Assembly: GCA_021234155.1 (NCBI GenBank)
Contig: JAJEKV010000046.1
Span: 8,811,012-8,875,011, forward strand
DNA length: 64,000 bases
Direction of reading: 5' to 3'
Source: Isoetes taiwanensis
Lineage: Eukaryota > Streptophyta > Lycopodiopsida > Isoetales > Isoetaceae
A model generated the notes under the pieces. The model was not told where the DNA came from, made no database searches, and saw nothing but the letters and a program-made list of their open reading frames with translations. The position numbers were made by a program, and so were the translations under genes. Of the stretch, positions 10,339 to 22,941 are shown piece by piece; the first letter of the stretch is position 1; every line of letters starts with the position of its first letter.

Positions 10339-12147
10339 GCCTTGTAATCTTGTTTTGCATTGCATACGTGGCTTTCCAAACCGCAAGGACCCGTATGTTG
10401 GATGGATGCATCCCAAAGTGTGTGGTAGTAGAAAACTCAATGCCCAAATACTTATAAGATCGAGCCACCTCCACTACCTGCCCCTGGTAAGTGAATGAGG
10501 GAAGACGGGTGCCGGATGATGGGACCAGCAAAGATCCTCGCCTTGGCAAGTTAACTCTCATGCCGCTGAATTGGGCGTAAAGTGTCCAAGGCATCCGTGT
10601 GGCGTTGCATGTCTTCCGGGGTATATGCGAAAGCAGGTCAACATCATCAAAGATACATGAGTTGCCGGATTATGTGGTGCATCAACCGAAGCCTCCCCCC
10701 CCGCTTTCGGCTAGCCATTCTTCTAGCTGGTCAATGTACAAGCCTAAGAGCTGCCGGGGATAGAGGGCAGCCGGCACACCCCAATGCTACTAATAACGGG
10801 CTCCCCCGACAAGCAGGAGACTAATCGAGCAAGTCTCAGATAGTATGTATATAGCATTCCTAAGTCGAACGGTGGGGGTCGCCAAATGTCTCAATCTGTC
10901 CCACAACTTATCCCGAGGTAATCGCGGTCAAAAGCCTTTGTAAATCCACAAAGCAACAAAGATGTGTTCCGGCGCTGATTCCGCTATCCTCTATGAGTGT
11001 TCGCAGAGTGAAGATATGGTCAATAGTAGAATGCCGGGCGAAGCCTCACCAAGCTGTGAGAGCCCGTGACTTCTCCATCCTCTCGCCCAAAGTGTCGGGC
11101 CGCTGCCAAGAATCCCGGCAAGCAACTTGGCAAAGACAGAACCCACCATAATGGTAATGATAGTTGGTCGGGCTGTGGGGGGTCCCCGCTTTGTATATGG
11201 GCACAACTCTACCGGGTAGTCCAAATGCAGGGGGAAGCCTTCTTGCAATGCCCTCGCTGAAGAGGCCGCGGAGAACCGCAAGACCATTGGGGGCCCGCCC
11301 ACTTGAGAAGCTCACCAAGATACCATCCAAATGCCGCCCCCCTATGTAGGCGTTGTAGGCCCATTATGACATCCCTTCAAGAATGACCCGCTAGGCCTGG
11401 CTCAAGGAGGTATCGCCGCCTGGCTTCCCATTGGGTCATACGGTGCCGCAAGTATCTCACCCATTGTTCCGGGGTAATATTTCCCGTGGGTGTGCAGCCT
11501 ACTTAAGACCTTTCTCCGTAAGGCCCTAGGGTGGCGGTCTAGTAGACCAAACATCTATTGCTGAGTTCTCGCAAGGTACCCGGCTTTCTTGGTCTTGAGG
11601 AAGGAGCGGTATTGACGGACGGCCTCAAGGGCTTAATGGTGGGTCCAAAGACTTGGCGGAGCCATCGTTTCAGCCCCGACATTCGGCCATCGAACCCGAT
11701 GATTGCGGGGAAGGTGGTTGCAGCCCCCGTGGATCGCCGAGAGCGGCCTCTCCCAAAGCATCCTGCCCCTACCCTAAGGAGCTGGTTCGGTGGCCGCCTG
11801 TTGTTGAAGTGTGGGGAGCCGCAAGACTCTCGGCAGCTCATGCTCAAGCATCCTCGCGATAGACCGCCGATGATCATAGTCCAGACGCAACCGCAGGTAC
11901 ATGGGGTGTTGGGGCAATGGGTGCTCGGTTGGCACCGCCAATCTATCCGCAAGAACAGGGCTGATGGTCGAGTCTACTTCCTCGGCCCCGCCACTGGCCC
12001 CGCCACCGGGCGAAGTGATCAAGTGTAGGCATTGCTCATCTGCTAGCACGTAATCCACCACACTGGTGCCGCCCCCCTGGTTCTCCTGTCTACAAGTGAA
12101 GCGGCTGGAGGACGGCCACTGTGCTAGCCCATTGCAAATGACCAGGT
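10339..12147 (-). pseudogene. LINE B: end of endonuclease plus reverse transcriptase region
   Basis: Read on the minus strand from 12147: FDLVICNGLAQW and VVDYVLADEQCLHLI (C-terminal part of the APE-like endonuclease, 12032-12147), then RT pieces including PTNY..(I)MVGSVFAKLLAGIL near 11130-11170 and YKYLGIEF at about 10431-10465 (the usual start of the thumb/connection region). Frames switch many times. The rest of the RT and the 3' end would lie on the far side of the inserted chromovirus copy 1. The upstream part is at 17162-19190, separated by LINE A. Confidence 0.75.
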
Positions 12148-12220
12148 CAAAGATACTGCCTTTTGGCGCTCCTTTTGTAGGCGCTCCTTTTTGTCGTTAT
12201 CAGAATTTAGGGCAACAGTT

Positions 12221-13753
12221 ATGTCTGAATTTACAGCTTGTGGATCTGGAACAGTACGTCCAAATACCACTAGGAAAGCAACGAGCCCATCTGTGGCAGA
12301 GTCGGCAGCAGTGGCAACTCCGCTTCCGCTCCAAGCATTGACACCAGGAGGAACTAGGGACTGGGGCTTTTGCTTTGAAGATAGGCATCCAAACGAAAGT
12401 CTTATTTCATATCTCATTCGGGAGCTCCAAGAAATCAAATCGAAATTAGCTGTAGTAGAAGAACAAAACCGTCAATTGCTGGAGCTGCAATCCCAGAACT
12501 CTGAAGATGTCAAAACCGTTGTGGAGACTGTTAAGGGATTGGAACAACCAGAAATGCATCAGGAAATTGGTTCTCAGGAAATTGTAGATAGCCTCCTGTC
12601 AGAAAAAGAAGCAAGGGAAAAGAAGGAATGCAATCTGAAAATCTCTGGTCTGCAAGAAACAGAAGAAGAAAACGTGAAAGAGGTAATAGCTGATCTATTT
12701 CAATCTAAAATGTTTTTGCATGAACCAAAAGTGGTCGATGCATTCAGAGTAGGCAAACAAGGAGGTAATCGACCCATCATTGTTAAATTTGAAAATGTGG
12801 CAGCCAGTGTGGGAAATTCAAATTATATATGGGTTTTCTATTGACACACTTTCTAGAATTGGATGTGTCAATTGACACACTTTAAAAAAAAGTTCATCTC
12901 ATTTGACGCATTTTGAATATCATTGACATCCTTTATTAAGCTAAAAAAGAACATGCTATTATATTCCTAACCAAAAGAATTATGAAATAAAGTTAAATCC
13001 AAAAAGTCATGGGAATGATTCAGTACAATATTCTAGGGAATATTATAATCCTCCATTTTCCTTGTTTATGTTGCTCATTGAGCCGTCTTTTATCAATTTC
13101 ATATCAATCAACTTGCCCATAGAGATTGCTTGATCATGAGACCAATAAGTGAGCATCTAATGTGTCATTGGACATTTGAGCTCTTCGTATCCTATAATAA
13201 TCAATTGTTATACAAGGTCTAAGCTAGACAAAATATTTCATATGTGAAGGGAAATCCGATATGTAATTCTAGTAGAATATGGATATAGAAACCTTATTGA
13301 TTAATAAACATAAATGATGTAAGCTATTGGCAACCTTGCAGTATTTATATGCTTAAATTGTTTTGACACACTTCATATTTTGTGGTGTGTCAAATGACAT
13401 ATTTTCACATTTTCAAAGTCTCTTTTGACACATTTTCTCGAACTAGAAAGTCTCTTTTGACACATTTTTCAAAAATCGATTGCCTCTTTGACACATTTTT
13501 TTGCTATTGACACCCTCTGGGGTGTCAAATTCCCACACTGGTGGCAGCCAAACAGAGAGTTCTAGCTCACCGCTCACATCTTAAAGGACACCGTGGTATC
13601 TGGATTGATAATGATCTAACACCACGACAAGCAGAAATGAGACGGAAGGAATGGGATAAGGTGAAGCAGCACAGAGAAAATGGAATGTGGGCCTTCCTTA
13701 GAGGAGACACAGCAGTTCTAACACAGCGCAAATATACTCCTAGATTAGATTAG
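12221..13753 (+). pseudogene. LINE A ORF1, L1-like RNA-binding protein, split by a hAT element
   Basis: From ATG 12221 to 12804, then from 13549 to the stop at 13751-13753, in one frame once the 736-bp insert and one target duplication are ignored. It has a coiled-coil region (LIRELQEIKSKLAVVEEQ, repeated Glu/Lys heptads), then EKKECNLKISGL and DAFRVGKQGGNRPIIVKF, typical of the L1 ORF1 RRM, and a C-terminal part (VLAHRSHLKGHRGIWIDNDLT). The reading frame continues exactly across the empty site, so ORF1 was probably intact when the insert arrived. Confidence 0.8.
12805..13540. mobile_element. Nonautonomous hAT-type transposon (736 bp)
   Basis: Flanked by a perfect 8-bp target duplication GTGGCAGC (12797-12804 and 13541-13548). 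Terminal inverted repeats begin CAGTGTGGGAA on both strands. Subterminal TTGACACACTTT / TTGACACATTTT motifs recur near both ends (about 12840-12905 and 13368-13500), as expected for hAT transposase binding sites. There is no transposase ORF. Confidence 0.9.
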
Positions 13754-13759
13754 CAATTT

Positions 13760-16700
13760 GACACCCTGCGGGTATGTAGCTGGAACATTGGAGGCTTCAC
13801 AGATATTAAGTCCATAGCTGCAGCAGACTTTTTCCAGCAGATAGACATAGTTTTACTAGTAGAAACTTGGGCACATGAGGCGAATACCTTACCAACACTT
13901 ACAGGTTTCTTGCAGATACATGCTACCTCAAAGACGAGAACGTCAGGGAGAGGACGAGGAGAGGGAGGGATAGCATGCTATGCTAAAAAAGAGATTGTTG
14001 TATGCATAAAGGTGATCAAAATCTGTGAACATTTGCAATACATATGGCTGGAAATACGTGGTAAAACAGAACATGTTTTCATGGCAATATGCTATCTAGC
14101 ACCGCTATCCTCAAAGATATACAAGAGTACAGGCTTATCAAAACGAGATCCATTTATGCATCTCAGTTCTGACATTGCTCTCTTCACACAGAAAGGACCA
14201 GTAATCATTACAGGGGATTTTAATGCGAGGATAGGTGATAAGCAAGTCTCTTGGATTTGTAATACGCAAACACATCCACTGTGGCTAGATGAAGAGGAAG
14301 CTTGGAAGGTTGCAGGACTGAACTGGCAACGATCCTCTCCTGATAAGGCTGGAAATACCATGGGTAAATATCTCCTTTCACTGTGTAGCTCTCTAGACTT
14401 GCTTATCTTAAATGGATGCAATAGATTCCCAAATTCGGTTTGCTACACTAATTCTACATCACGAGGGGAAAGTGTAGTAGATTATCTAATTGCAGGCAAA
14501 CACACAGCAGAGAAGTTCATTTCAGATTTTTGGATTGATACATCACTTCCAGAGTCAGAACATTCTCCTTTAGTTTTTCATTTAAAAGTCCAGGGGAGCA
14601 ACAAAAGAGATTGTAAGCAGGGGAATAACAAGGTACATAAGAAAGTAGAGAATCTGATTTTGGATTATGGGAAGAGTGCGATGTATGCAGCTAAAGTTCG
14701 GGAAGAACTAGCACATGGGTTCCCATTTGGGGATGTCACAGAAATTAACAGAGGCCTTAGGGAGAGGCTGCTGAAAGCTGCTACAGAAACATTCTCCAAA
14801 CCATTGCGGAAAAAGCGAGATAAGCTGTGGTTTGATACAGAATGCCAAAATGCAAGAGATCATTTGAAAAACACACACGGAGAGTAGAGAAAGTATTCCC
14901 TCAAATGTTATCGTAAGATGCTTAAGCGGAAGAAGGAGGTGTTCCTGCAGCATAAACAAAAGGACTTATATGCAAAGCTGTTAGACAGTCCAGCAGAATT
15001 TTGGAAAAATATAGCTGTAAAATCAGCACCATGCAGAGATATAGATGCTATGAAGCTATACGATTATGTAAAACACCTGTATTTTAAAGAAGGTGAGCAG
15101 GATGTAGTTGTACCATTTGTGCCCGAGGAGCCTTTGCTTACTATGGATGAAGTGCATCAAGCCATCATGAAACTGGCGAACGGCAAAGCAGCAGATATAG
15201 TAGGACTTAAGGCCGAAATGTTGAAATGGGCAGGACAACCGGTAGTGGAAGTGGTAACTAATTTGTTCAATAAAGCAATGCTATCTGGGTTCCCAGTGGA
15301 ATGGCAATTGAGCAGAATTGTACCGATACATAAGAGTGGTGATAAAAGTATTGTGTCTAACTATCGGACGATAATGGTAAGTAATCTCATGGCCAAGCTT
15401 TTTGGGACTGTCCTGGAGCAAAAGATATCAGAATGGGCAGATCATCATGAGGTTAGAGCCTTTACCCAAGCTGGTTTCCGCGACCCAACACCGCATAATA
15501 GATCATCTAGTTACCGTAGAAGAGTCCCCGGCAAAAAATCCAAAGGCGAAAAAAATGCAATGTATGGATGTTTTGTAGATCTCCGCAAAGCTTTCGACAT
15601 AAAGGCCTAGAAGCAAATTGCTTCAAAGATTGATTGACTTGAACATTTTGGGTTGAATTGCATAAAAGACTAGCAAGACTCTATGAACGAAGTCATTGCA
15701 CAGCTTGAGTTCACCGCTGGTTGAGATGTGTGATAAAACAATAATCAGCAATGTTGGCGCTTAAACAGTGGCTGCCCAGCCTTCCCCAACTCTATTTGGA
15801 ATCTATATGGATGATTTGGAAACATGGCTGAATAGGAATTGCGTACAGATGGAGCATTCATAGCAGGGTACCTAGTCCAATTGCTTCTATACCGATGATA
15901 TAGTGTTGATATCAAGAACTAAAGAGGGTCCGCAAAGGCATCTTCGTGTTCTAGATGCATTTTGCAAATCGATTGTGTATGATGGTAAATTTGGAAAAAC
16001 GAAGGTCATGACATTTGGAACAAGACGTAAATATGTGTGCTACTTTTAAAGGGCGTGAAATAGAACATGTAAATAGCTATAAGTATTTGGGTCCTGAATT
16101 ATGTGATGATTACAAGTGGAATTTTTGACAAAAGGGTGAATGGTGGAAGAAAGGCTTTATTTGCCATGCAATTTAAGTGCCAAAAATCACATATTAGAGT
16201 GGACCATGAGATTACATTTGTATATATATTTCGTATAAATTTAAACCGCTATTCTTTTGCCAAGTGTGGGGCCAGATTAGCGAGGAAGAAATGGAAGGAC
16301 ATTGAGACAATACGTAAACGTTTCTTGATAGGTGAATTAGGGGTAAAGTTACAAACTCCATACTCCATGATGCTGGCAGAGACGGGCATGTTACCACTAG
16401 AGGGAGAAGCAATCTATCTGCTGCTTTTCTACATTAGCGTAATTAAAAAATTACCACAGTGAAAGGCTACCAGCCTGGGGCTATGTATGAGTCACGTGAG
16501 GAGGGGTGGTTTCATGAGGGAAGGAAATGGTTGGCACGATGGAATATAGATATGATTGATCTACCAATACAACCGTAAGCTATAATGCGGATCTAGTGAG
16601 AACAAAGGTCATTGATAAGATATGGGCAAATGCACGAGGGTAAAATGGACATGTACGTGAAGGATGTTAACCCTATGATTATTTATACAAAGACAAAGAA

Positions 16701-16984
16701 GATCTTTCCGGATCCTTTGCCACTGGCCGCTAGACATCGTGATTTGTAGGATGAGGGTTAGCCCCATCACCGCAGATCGAAAGTGTGGGCGCTTGGCAAA
16801 AAGTCCAAAGAGCATTACGCATGTCCTCAGATGTGGTTCCATTCCCGTATGTGGAGATGTTGAAGATGAATACCATTTTCTTATTGCTTGTCCCGCATAC
16901 GAAGCAAGAAGAGCACGATATCATCTTCATGAGGCCGATCTAAGTAGTGTTCACACGTTGTTGCAAATGCCCTCGCAAAACTAG
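13760..16984 (+). pseudogene. LINE A ORF2: endonuclease, reverse transcriptase, C-terminal Cys/His region
   Basis: Endonuclease motifs in order: SWNIGGF (about 13778), VETWAHE, AICYLAP, VIITGDFNARIGD (about 14201-14240), VVDYLIAGK, SEHSPLVFH. One in-frame TAG at 14885-14887 precedes the RT part (KLANGKAADIVGLKAEMLKW, IVPIHKSGDKS..SNYRTIMVS, GCFVDLRKAFD to 15600). After 15610 the frame is broken, but FYTDDIVLIS (15886-15915, the YxDD active site) and SYKYLG (about 16074-16095) are readable. The C-terminal end has VEDEYHFLIACPAYEARRARY near 16858-16920. It is inactive as sequenced. Confidence 0.85.
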
Positions 16985-17118
16985 CAAAGATTTCTTCGCG
17001 TGATTTATTATGTGTGCGAGAAGCGACTTAGAAAGACTAGATTCCGATAACTCAAATTTGGAGTGTTCCTATGATTGTAAATATTTCGTCTCCTAGACCG
17101 CAGGGTCTATATGAGATA

Positions 17119-17153
17119 GTGAATACAATTTCATTTCATTTCATTTCATCGCC
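17119..17153 (+). repeat. Pentanucleotide tail of LINE A
   Basis: AATTTCATTTCATTTCATTTCAT, four TTTCA-type units, in the place where most LINEs have poly(A). Confidence 0.75.
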
Positions 17154-17161
17154 CAAAGAAC

Positions 17162-19190
17162 AAAGAGCCCGCCGGGCCATACCGCGGTCACCCGGCTGTC
17201 ATCCGACGCCTTTGGCCAAACCATCTCTCAAGGGGTCCATTTGCAACACATCCTCGCCTAGAGGTGCTTAATTTTGGGATCCGCCTCGCCTCGCGGCGCC
17301 AAGATTGAAATCTCCAAGCAACATGACCTTGCCCAATTGTTCAGACCGGGCCAGATGTCATCATATAGATCGACATAGGGCTCCCCCCCGCCCACATCCG
17401 CGCGGTGGTAAAGTTGTTTCTCAAGATGTGGGAAGTAGCAAGTCGCCACAAAGAGAGGGCTGCCATCGCCGCTCAAGACTGCACTCCACTGTGTATCTCA
17501 TATACCGTCTACCTTGCATAGGGAGACCGATTGGGCCAAGGCCGCCTCGGTAGTAACATCGCATCCTGCAGGCCCTCGCTTCCTGCGGCACTCATTGAAG
17601 ACGAGTAGCTACCGGGTATCCCCGCAAATCGTAGCCCGCGGATCAAAGATGTTCCCATGTTTCCATGAGGAAGATAAGGTCCATGTCCATGGCGATTTTA
17701 ATTGAGATCGCCCCCCTTCGCCATGGAAAGCCACCGCAATTCCGTGATACCACGCCGAGGCACGATCCCTATTTAGTGGCGTGCATCGCCACTTCAGTCC
17801 GGTGGTAGTGGTGGTCCTGTGGGGCACGGAAGATGTGGGATGCTCAGGGCGGGGCCCCTCGAGGGGACTCGAGGGGCCGAGTGCCCGTGATCTCGCTTTG
17901 GTGCTCAATTCCTCAAGATCCTTCCCTGACCAGCCCCCCCCCTCCATGTTCGCGGCAGTCCTCGACTTTGGCCAGCCCACGCTTCGGTCTCTTGTCGTGC
18001 TGGGGTCAAGTCTCGTCAACGTATTGAGCCGCCCCTTCAACTTTCGCCCCGACGCAGATGGCCACCCGCCCGGCATGCTCTCAACCGCGGAAGATGACCA
18101 CCCGGGCGTATCGTATACCAATTCCATGACGACTCGGGCTTTACAATGGTCACAGGCTGGGAACATCATCCGCCCAAGATGCGGTCCGAGCTCCGGAAGT
18201 GAGATGTTCTCCCGACTCCTCCGCCGCCTCGCACTACCACTTCTGCGGCTCCTGCCGCTCTCTGCTCGGAGTTCCACGGGGCCGCACTGTGCTGGTTGAG
18301 GTGGGTGAGGCATAGGCCGTGGGCTTCGCACGGGGTGGTGGCGCCCGGCGTGATCCTGGATGTGTCCGCAGCAGTGTTCTAGGTTGACTGTGAGGTTGGT
18401 GGGTTTTTGGGGTTGGTGTGTTCTTTGTTGTGGTTTCGCTCTCCGTGAGTCCGAGCTCGGCCTTGTAGGGACGCTGTCATGTCTTGCCATCTCCCGCGCA
18501 ATGGCCGAAGTTGCTCATGTACCTCAAGATGGAGGCCTTGCCTTGTCGGGCAATGGCCAAGCCTGCCCCCCGTGAGGCTCCCGATCTCGCGGCTAAATCC
18601 TTACCCTCAAGAGCCGGGCCTAGCTAGCTTCCAAAGTAGCCGGACTCCTTGTCTCACAAATGGGGCGGCCTCCTCAACCTCCTCGGGGAGGGCAGCCTCG
18701 TGCTCCTCGCCGCGGGCCTTAGCCTCCTCAACCCGGCCAGGATCCGAGGACAGGGGTTACAAGTGTCTCCCCGCTCTACCCGGGTTCCCTCGCCTTGTGT
18801 CCCGCCCATAGCCGCCAACACAGTGTCTACACGCCCCCTCATATCCGCAAGCTCCTCGCCGGTATTGCCGTTTTCAAATTGTAGCAAGCGGATGCTATCA
18901 TCCTACCGTCAGACGCGATCCTCCACCTGGTGATTTCGCTTTTTCCGCACCAATCGCCTGCGGCAACATCCGAGATGTTATGTTCTCCACTCGCTTGGGA
19001 GGCCTCGCAAGGCATGCATCGCTGGCCTCAACCCTCGCCTCGGATGCGCCCAAGGTTCGACCGGGCGAATTAGTTCGTGGTGGCCCGCCTGGCCGGGTCG
19101 ACCGGGCCTTGGCTCGGCCTCCCCTCCTTCATGGAAGACGCCTCCCTCCTCCCCGAGGCCTCTTCCTTGGTGGCCCCGCTTCATGGTCTT
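17162..19190 (-). pseudogene. LINE B: 5' region and N-terminal endonuclease part
   Basis: On the minus strand the endonuclease is readable in pieces: HGIA and FHGEGG (about 17705-17735), LFVATCYFPHLEKQLYHRA (17410-17455) and KVMLLGDFN (GDFN codons at 17304-17315). It continues after LINE A with FDLVICNG at 12147. Upstream, 17740-19190 is GC-rich with fragments of Arg/Gly/Pro-rich frames that may be ORF1 or a 5' UTR; I cannot identify a domain there. The 5' end is uncertain; GC-rich DNA continues to about 19495. Confidence 0.6.
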
Positions 19191-19603
19191 CCCTGCAGGG
19201 CTCGGCCGCGGGGGTCAACCGGGTGGTTGGTGTGTTTGGGCCTTCCCGTGATGGGTTGCCGTGGGTCCGAGGTAGCTCACCAACCAAGTGTGGGTCCCAC
19301 ACGGATCAGGTTGCGGGCCATGGCTTGGGGTATGACTTGGGCCATGGCAGGTCAAACAGGTTTAGGTAGGCTATATGTGGGTTTACTGTGTCCGGGCAGA
19401 GCTAGGAAAGGTGTCGGGCAAGGTCCGCGGGGTCGGCTAGGCAAGGCCAAGAGGCAGTTGGTTGGGCTATGGCAATGTCAGGTAGATGTTGGAGCCTAGC
19501 TCAACATTAATTTGTATGCTCTGACTGCCCAAATTAGGGTTGGGGGCAAAGGGGCTGAAAGGGGGCAAAAAGGAAAGTGGCTAATAGACTCCTGGATATC
19601 TAG
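19191..19603. other. GC-rich unassigned stretch
   Basis: Probably 5' DNA of LINE B up to about 19495 (same composition), then a change to ordinary composition. No coding signal seen. Confidence 0.3.
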
Positions 19604-19968
19604 TGTGTACCGGCTGCCACCAAAACCCTAGCACACAGCTCGGAAAAGTGCAGATTTGAGCACTGAAACAAAGACAAACATGCAGGTATCATACACCTTG
19701 GAAAGCTCTCTGAACCAGCTTTCCAACAAGCCCAAGCACATGAAAATCTGACACCGGATGTGAGAGAGATACAAACTGGGTCAAGTGTCTACCGGTTGCC
19801 ACAGAAACCCTAGCACACAGCCCGGAAAAGTGCCAATTTGAACATAGAAACAAAGCCAAGCATGCAGGTACCATATACCGTTGGAAAGATCTCTAAACCA
19901 GCTTTCCAACAAGCCCAAGCACATGAAAATCTGACACCGGATGTGAGAGATATGACCGATCAAAATTC
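19604..19968. repeat. Two tandem units of about 182 bp
   Basis: ACCGGCTGCCACC..AAACCCTAGCACACAG at 19609 recurs at 19791 with a few substitutions. Both units end with GACACCGGATGTGAGAGA. No array extends beyond two units. Confidence 0.85.
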
Positions 19969-20036
19969 TGCCGCAAAAACCCTAAGCCCTACGCATGAAC
20001 CCGATACCTGTAGTTCCCTCCATTCAAGATGGAGGT

Positions 20037-20822
20037 ATTTACCATGTATTTAACTTGTCTAGTTGTATTTTAAGGAGTATAAGGGTATATCAAGCTAGTC
20101 TTCTGCGTATGATAAGGGGGCTTTGCCTAACCCTAGGAACGCAGATGCCATATCCAAAATACATATAGGCGAATCCCGTGGGGTTTGAATACGTCTTTCT
20201 AAGAAACGTCTTTGAAAAATAGGTCATAAATACATGAAACTGCCTCACATTCTTTTTGATACATCACATTCTTGCATTTAATATCCATGTAGCTATATTG
20301 ATCCTACTTAAAGGTATTTTATTTGCTCGCAGTTCTCATTTAATACCCGATAAAGCTAATCTTGGTTTTCGTTTTCCTTACATTTGTGTAAAAAATGGGC
20401 TAACATGCATCTACGTTTTAAATCTGGTGTACTAAAGCCCTACAAGGATAGCGAAATTTCTCCTAACTCTTTGCAAAGAATGGAACATGCAAAACCTTCT
20501 AATATTAGAGGCGATGAAAAGGCACTTGAACCAGAAAAGATGCTCATCAAGACAAGGAGACACAAACTTCTTTTTATTGGAGGTATCTAATTAAGTTCAA
20601 ATTCCATCCGCCTTTTGATGCAATACAATATTTAAAGGCCAACTCAAAGAATACAAAGCACTAGTAGATGAATATGAGCAAACTATTTGAAATGAATAAG
20701 CAAAGTTATAAGAAATAGTAACTCTCTTGTTATATGGATATTTTCTTAAATAAAAGTTGCAACAAATGAAATTTGTATGGCCAGAACTTACCAATGAAGA
20801 ATGTCTAGAAAAAGAAAATGCC
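20037..20822. repeat. Dispersed repeat R, copy 1
   Basis: Begins GGTATTTACCATGTATTT and ends GTCTAGAAAAAGAAAA. It matches 22946-23988 along its whole length apart from an insertion in that copy. Noncoding; it runs into a gypsy pol remnant, so it may be part of an old LTR element. Confidence 0.85.
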
Positions 20823-21311
20823 ATTCTAAGGTGGCCCATCTTGAGAAAATCAAAGACCTACGTTCTTTTGTATAGTTTTTACCGCAAATTTGTGAAGGAT
20901 AATGTGAGAATAACCCTTTCACTTAATAGGTTCTAAAAAAAGGATGTACCTTACCAAAAGATGGTAACATAACTAGTATTACCTTGCCAGATTGAAATAA
21001 ACCTTTTCTAATATGTTCTGATGCTAGAGGAAATGCCATTGGCGCAATGCAAGATAGACATCTTTTAGCTTATGTTAGCTTCATGCTAAAACCATCGAAG
21101 CAAGGGTATAACATTTATGAAAGGAAATTGTTTATTTTTGGTGCATGCACTCAAGAAGTGGAGACGCGATCTCATGGGATCAAAGTTTATCGCCCCCTTT
21201 GACCAACAGAGTATGAAAGATGTTGCCAATGCATGTCAATTGCAGCTCATTGACACTACAAAGAATTTTGAAGGGTTGCAACTTGAGTACAAATATGGGT
21301 TGATGCTTTGA
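20800..21311 (+). pseudogene. Decayed Ty3/gypsy RT end and RNase H
   Basis: With frame changes one reads NAILRWPI, SFYRKFVKDN (RT C-terminal end), then RHLLAYVSFMLKPS and KLFILVHALKKWR (RNase H). It is not closely related to the chromovirus copies in this window. Confidence 0.55.
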
Positions 21312-22914
21312 GCAAAATGTTCAATTGTGCCATGTCTGTTGCAGGCAATGGAAGTAGCTTACAGAAATGGTCCTTCTTTTGTCGTTCCTTATGCTTAAAT
21401 AAAAAACGAAGGTAGAGATTATTTTGCAGAGTACATATTTCACAAAAACAAGCATATTTCAAACAAAAGATGAATCAAAAGGGAATGCACATCAAGAACG
21501 TACTCAAACCTTAGTGATGATTTAATGGGCTTAGTAGGACTCATAAATTCCAACCTCCAATATCTTTCCGATAGGTATAGAGCATGTTGGAATCACATAT
21601 AATGAAATATTATCCATCTATGGTTGTGGATACAGTTTATGACTCCAAATTCATACATATAATTTGTAGAGGGAAATAGGTAGACTGATAAGAATTGCGG
21701 AATTGAGTCTTAGACTAACTTAAATCAAGATTTTAAACGGAGATACAATAAATATTTGACAACTGCGGTCTTAATTCAAGCAAATTGATATGGACATACA
21801 ATTATCCTCCAACCGGATCCACCTCATAGGCTATAGCAAACCTATAGACACCGGGTTTGACAAATGGCCAACTTGTGGTATGTAAATATTGTTTCCTTTA
21901 GTAAGGAAAGAAAACATTGATATCATTATAAAATGGATGCCACGTGCTCATTCCGTTGATTTGGGAAAACCTATAGGAAATCCAAAATGGGATTTCAAAC
22001 TTGTTAGGTTGCCGCCGCTGAGCACCGATCTAGGCCAGGGGAAAATTGTGCATGCCCAGGTATTTAGACCACTTGGGCATGGTCTGAACTGTAGATGGGC
22101 ATATACAGTTTAAGTAGCATAAATAGGCTAAGAATTCAATTCTTAGGGAGCAGGAACGATTTGGAGAAGGCAGCAAAACCTCTTTTGTATCAGATTGAAT
22201 TGCAATCGATTTGGGCCTTCGCTACACAATCTGGCCTCCTCAAGCACCTTAGGTTGCATATCAGATGTTAAGAAAAGGATTTTGTTCCTTGCTTGCAAGA
22301 TTAGTACTTGCAAGGGTTGTGCTTCCATAGCAACAGTTAACTTGAGAAGATCAATTTTCGGCCTTCAAGCCTTAAGACTTGAGTGGTCATTTCATGAAGC
22401 CGGGCTTTACGGATAATCTCGTTGAGATTACCTGTACTAGTACAGAGGCTTCTTTAAGATCTCAGAAAGATCTGACACAGTACAAGGTTACTGCATGGTT
22501 GAAGTGGGGCTTCAATTCCTTTGCAAGTTCATTTTGGATTTTCTTGCACTTAGCAATACTGGGTACTGCTATTAAGAAGCAGAGCTTCTTGATTGATCCC
22601 TGGGAGATTAATCCCAAAGGTGAGCATGGTAAATGGATTGGGCCATCTTTATTTTGCTTCCGATGTAAGGTGTAGTCTAGAAATTATTTTTATGATTGCT
22701 AGATTCATGGATCCAGCCAAGGGTTGGCAATACTTTTGACATATGCATAAAAATGTACATGAAATTTTCCTGCCATGCGCTTGCTCAACTTCTTCCTAAT
22801 TTCATCCAGAATTGCAAGAGGTCAGTGGGTTTGGATCAAGGAAGATTCACTTGTATTATGCCCATAAACCATCTGAGTGTACGCTGAGGGGTTTTTTATT
22901 GCCTATTTCGTACT
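21312..22914. other. Stretch without a recognisable gene
   Basis: Open frames here are short and match nothing I know. It ends in a (GAATA)n run (22915-22941) immediately before repeat R', so part of it may be a short retroposon with a pentanucleotide tail. Confidence 0.3.
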
Positions 22915-22941
22915 TATAGAATAGAATAGAATAGAATAGAA
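22915..22941. repeat. (AGAAT)n pentanucleotide run
   Basis: Five units at the left edge of repeat R'. It is the same pentamer (complement of TATTC) as in the runs at 23583-23617, 42161-42230 and 55995-56005. Confidence 0.8.

Larger units (their letters stand above)
12157..17153 (+). mobile_element. LINE A, full-length-like non-LTR retrotransposon
   Basis: 5' region with a doubled GGCGCTCCTTTT, ORF1, ORF2 (endonuclease, RT, C-terminal Cys/His region), short 3' UTR and a pentanucleotide tail of TTTCA units (17128-17149). Imperfect target duplications CAAAGATAC (12148-12156) and CAAAGAAC (17154-17161) flank it. The minus-strand endonuclease of LINE B stops on one side and resumes on the other, which fixes the insertion point. 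A hAT-type element (12805-13540) interrupts its ORF1. Confidence 0.85.

Noticed and set aside
11558-12028. 156-codon plus-strand frame rich in Gly, Pro and Arg
   Set aside because: Antisense to the LINE B endonuclease/RT region on the minus strand.
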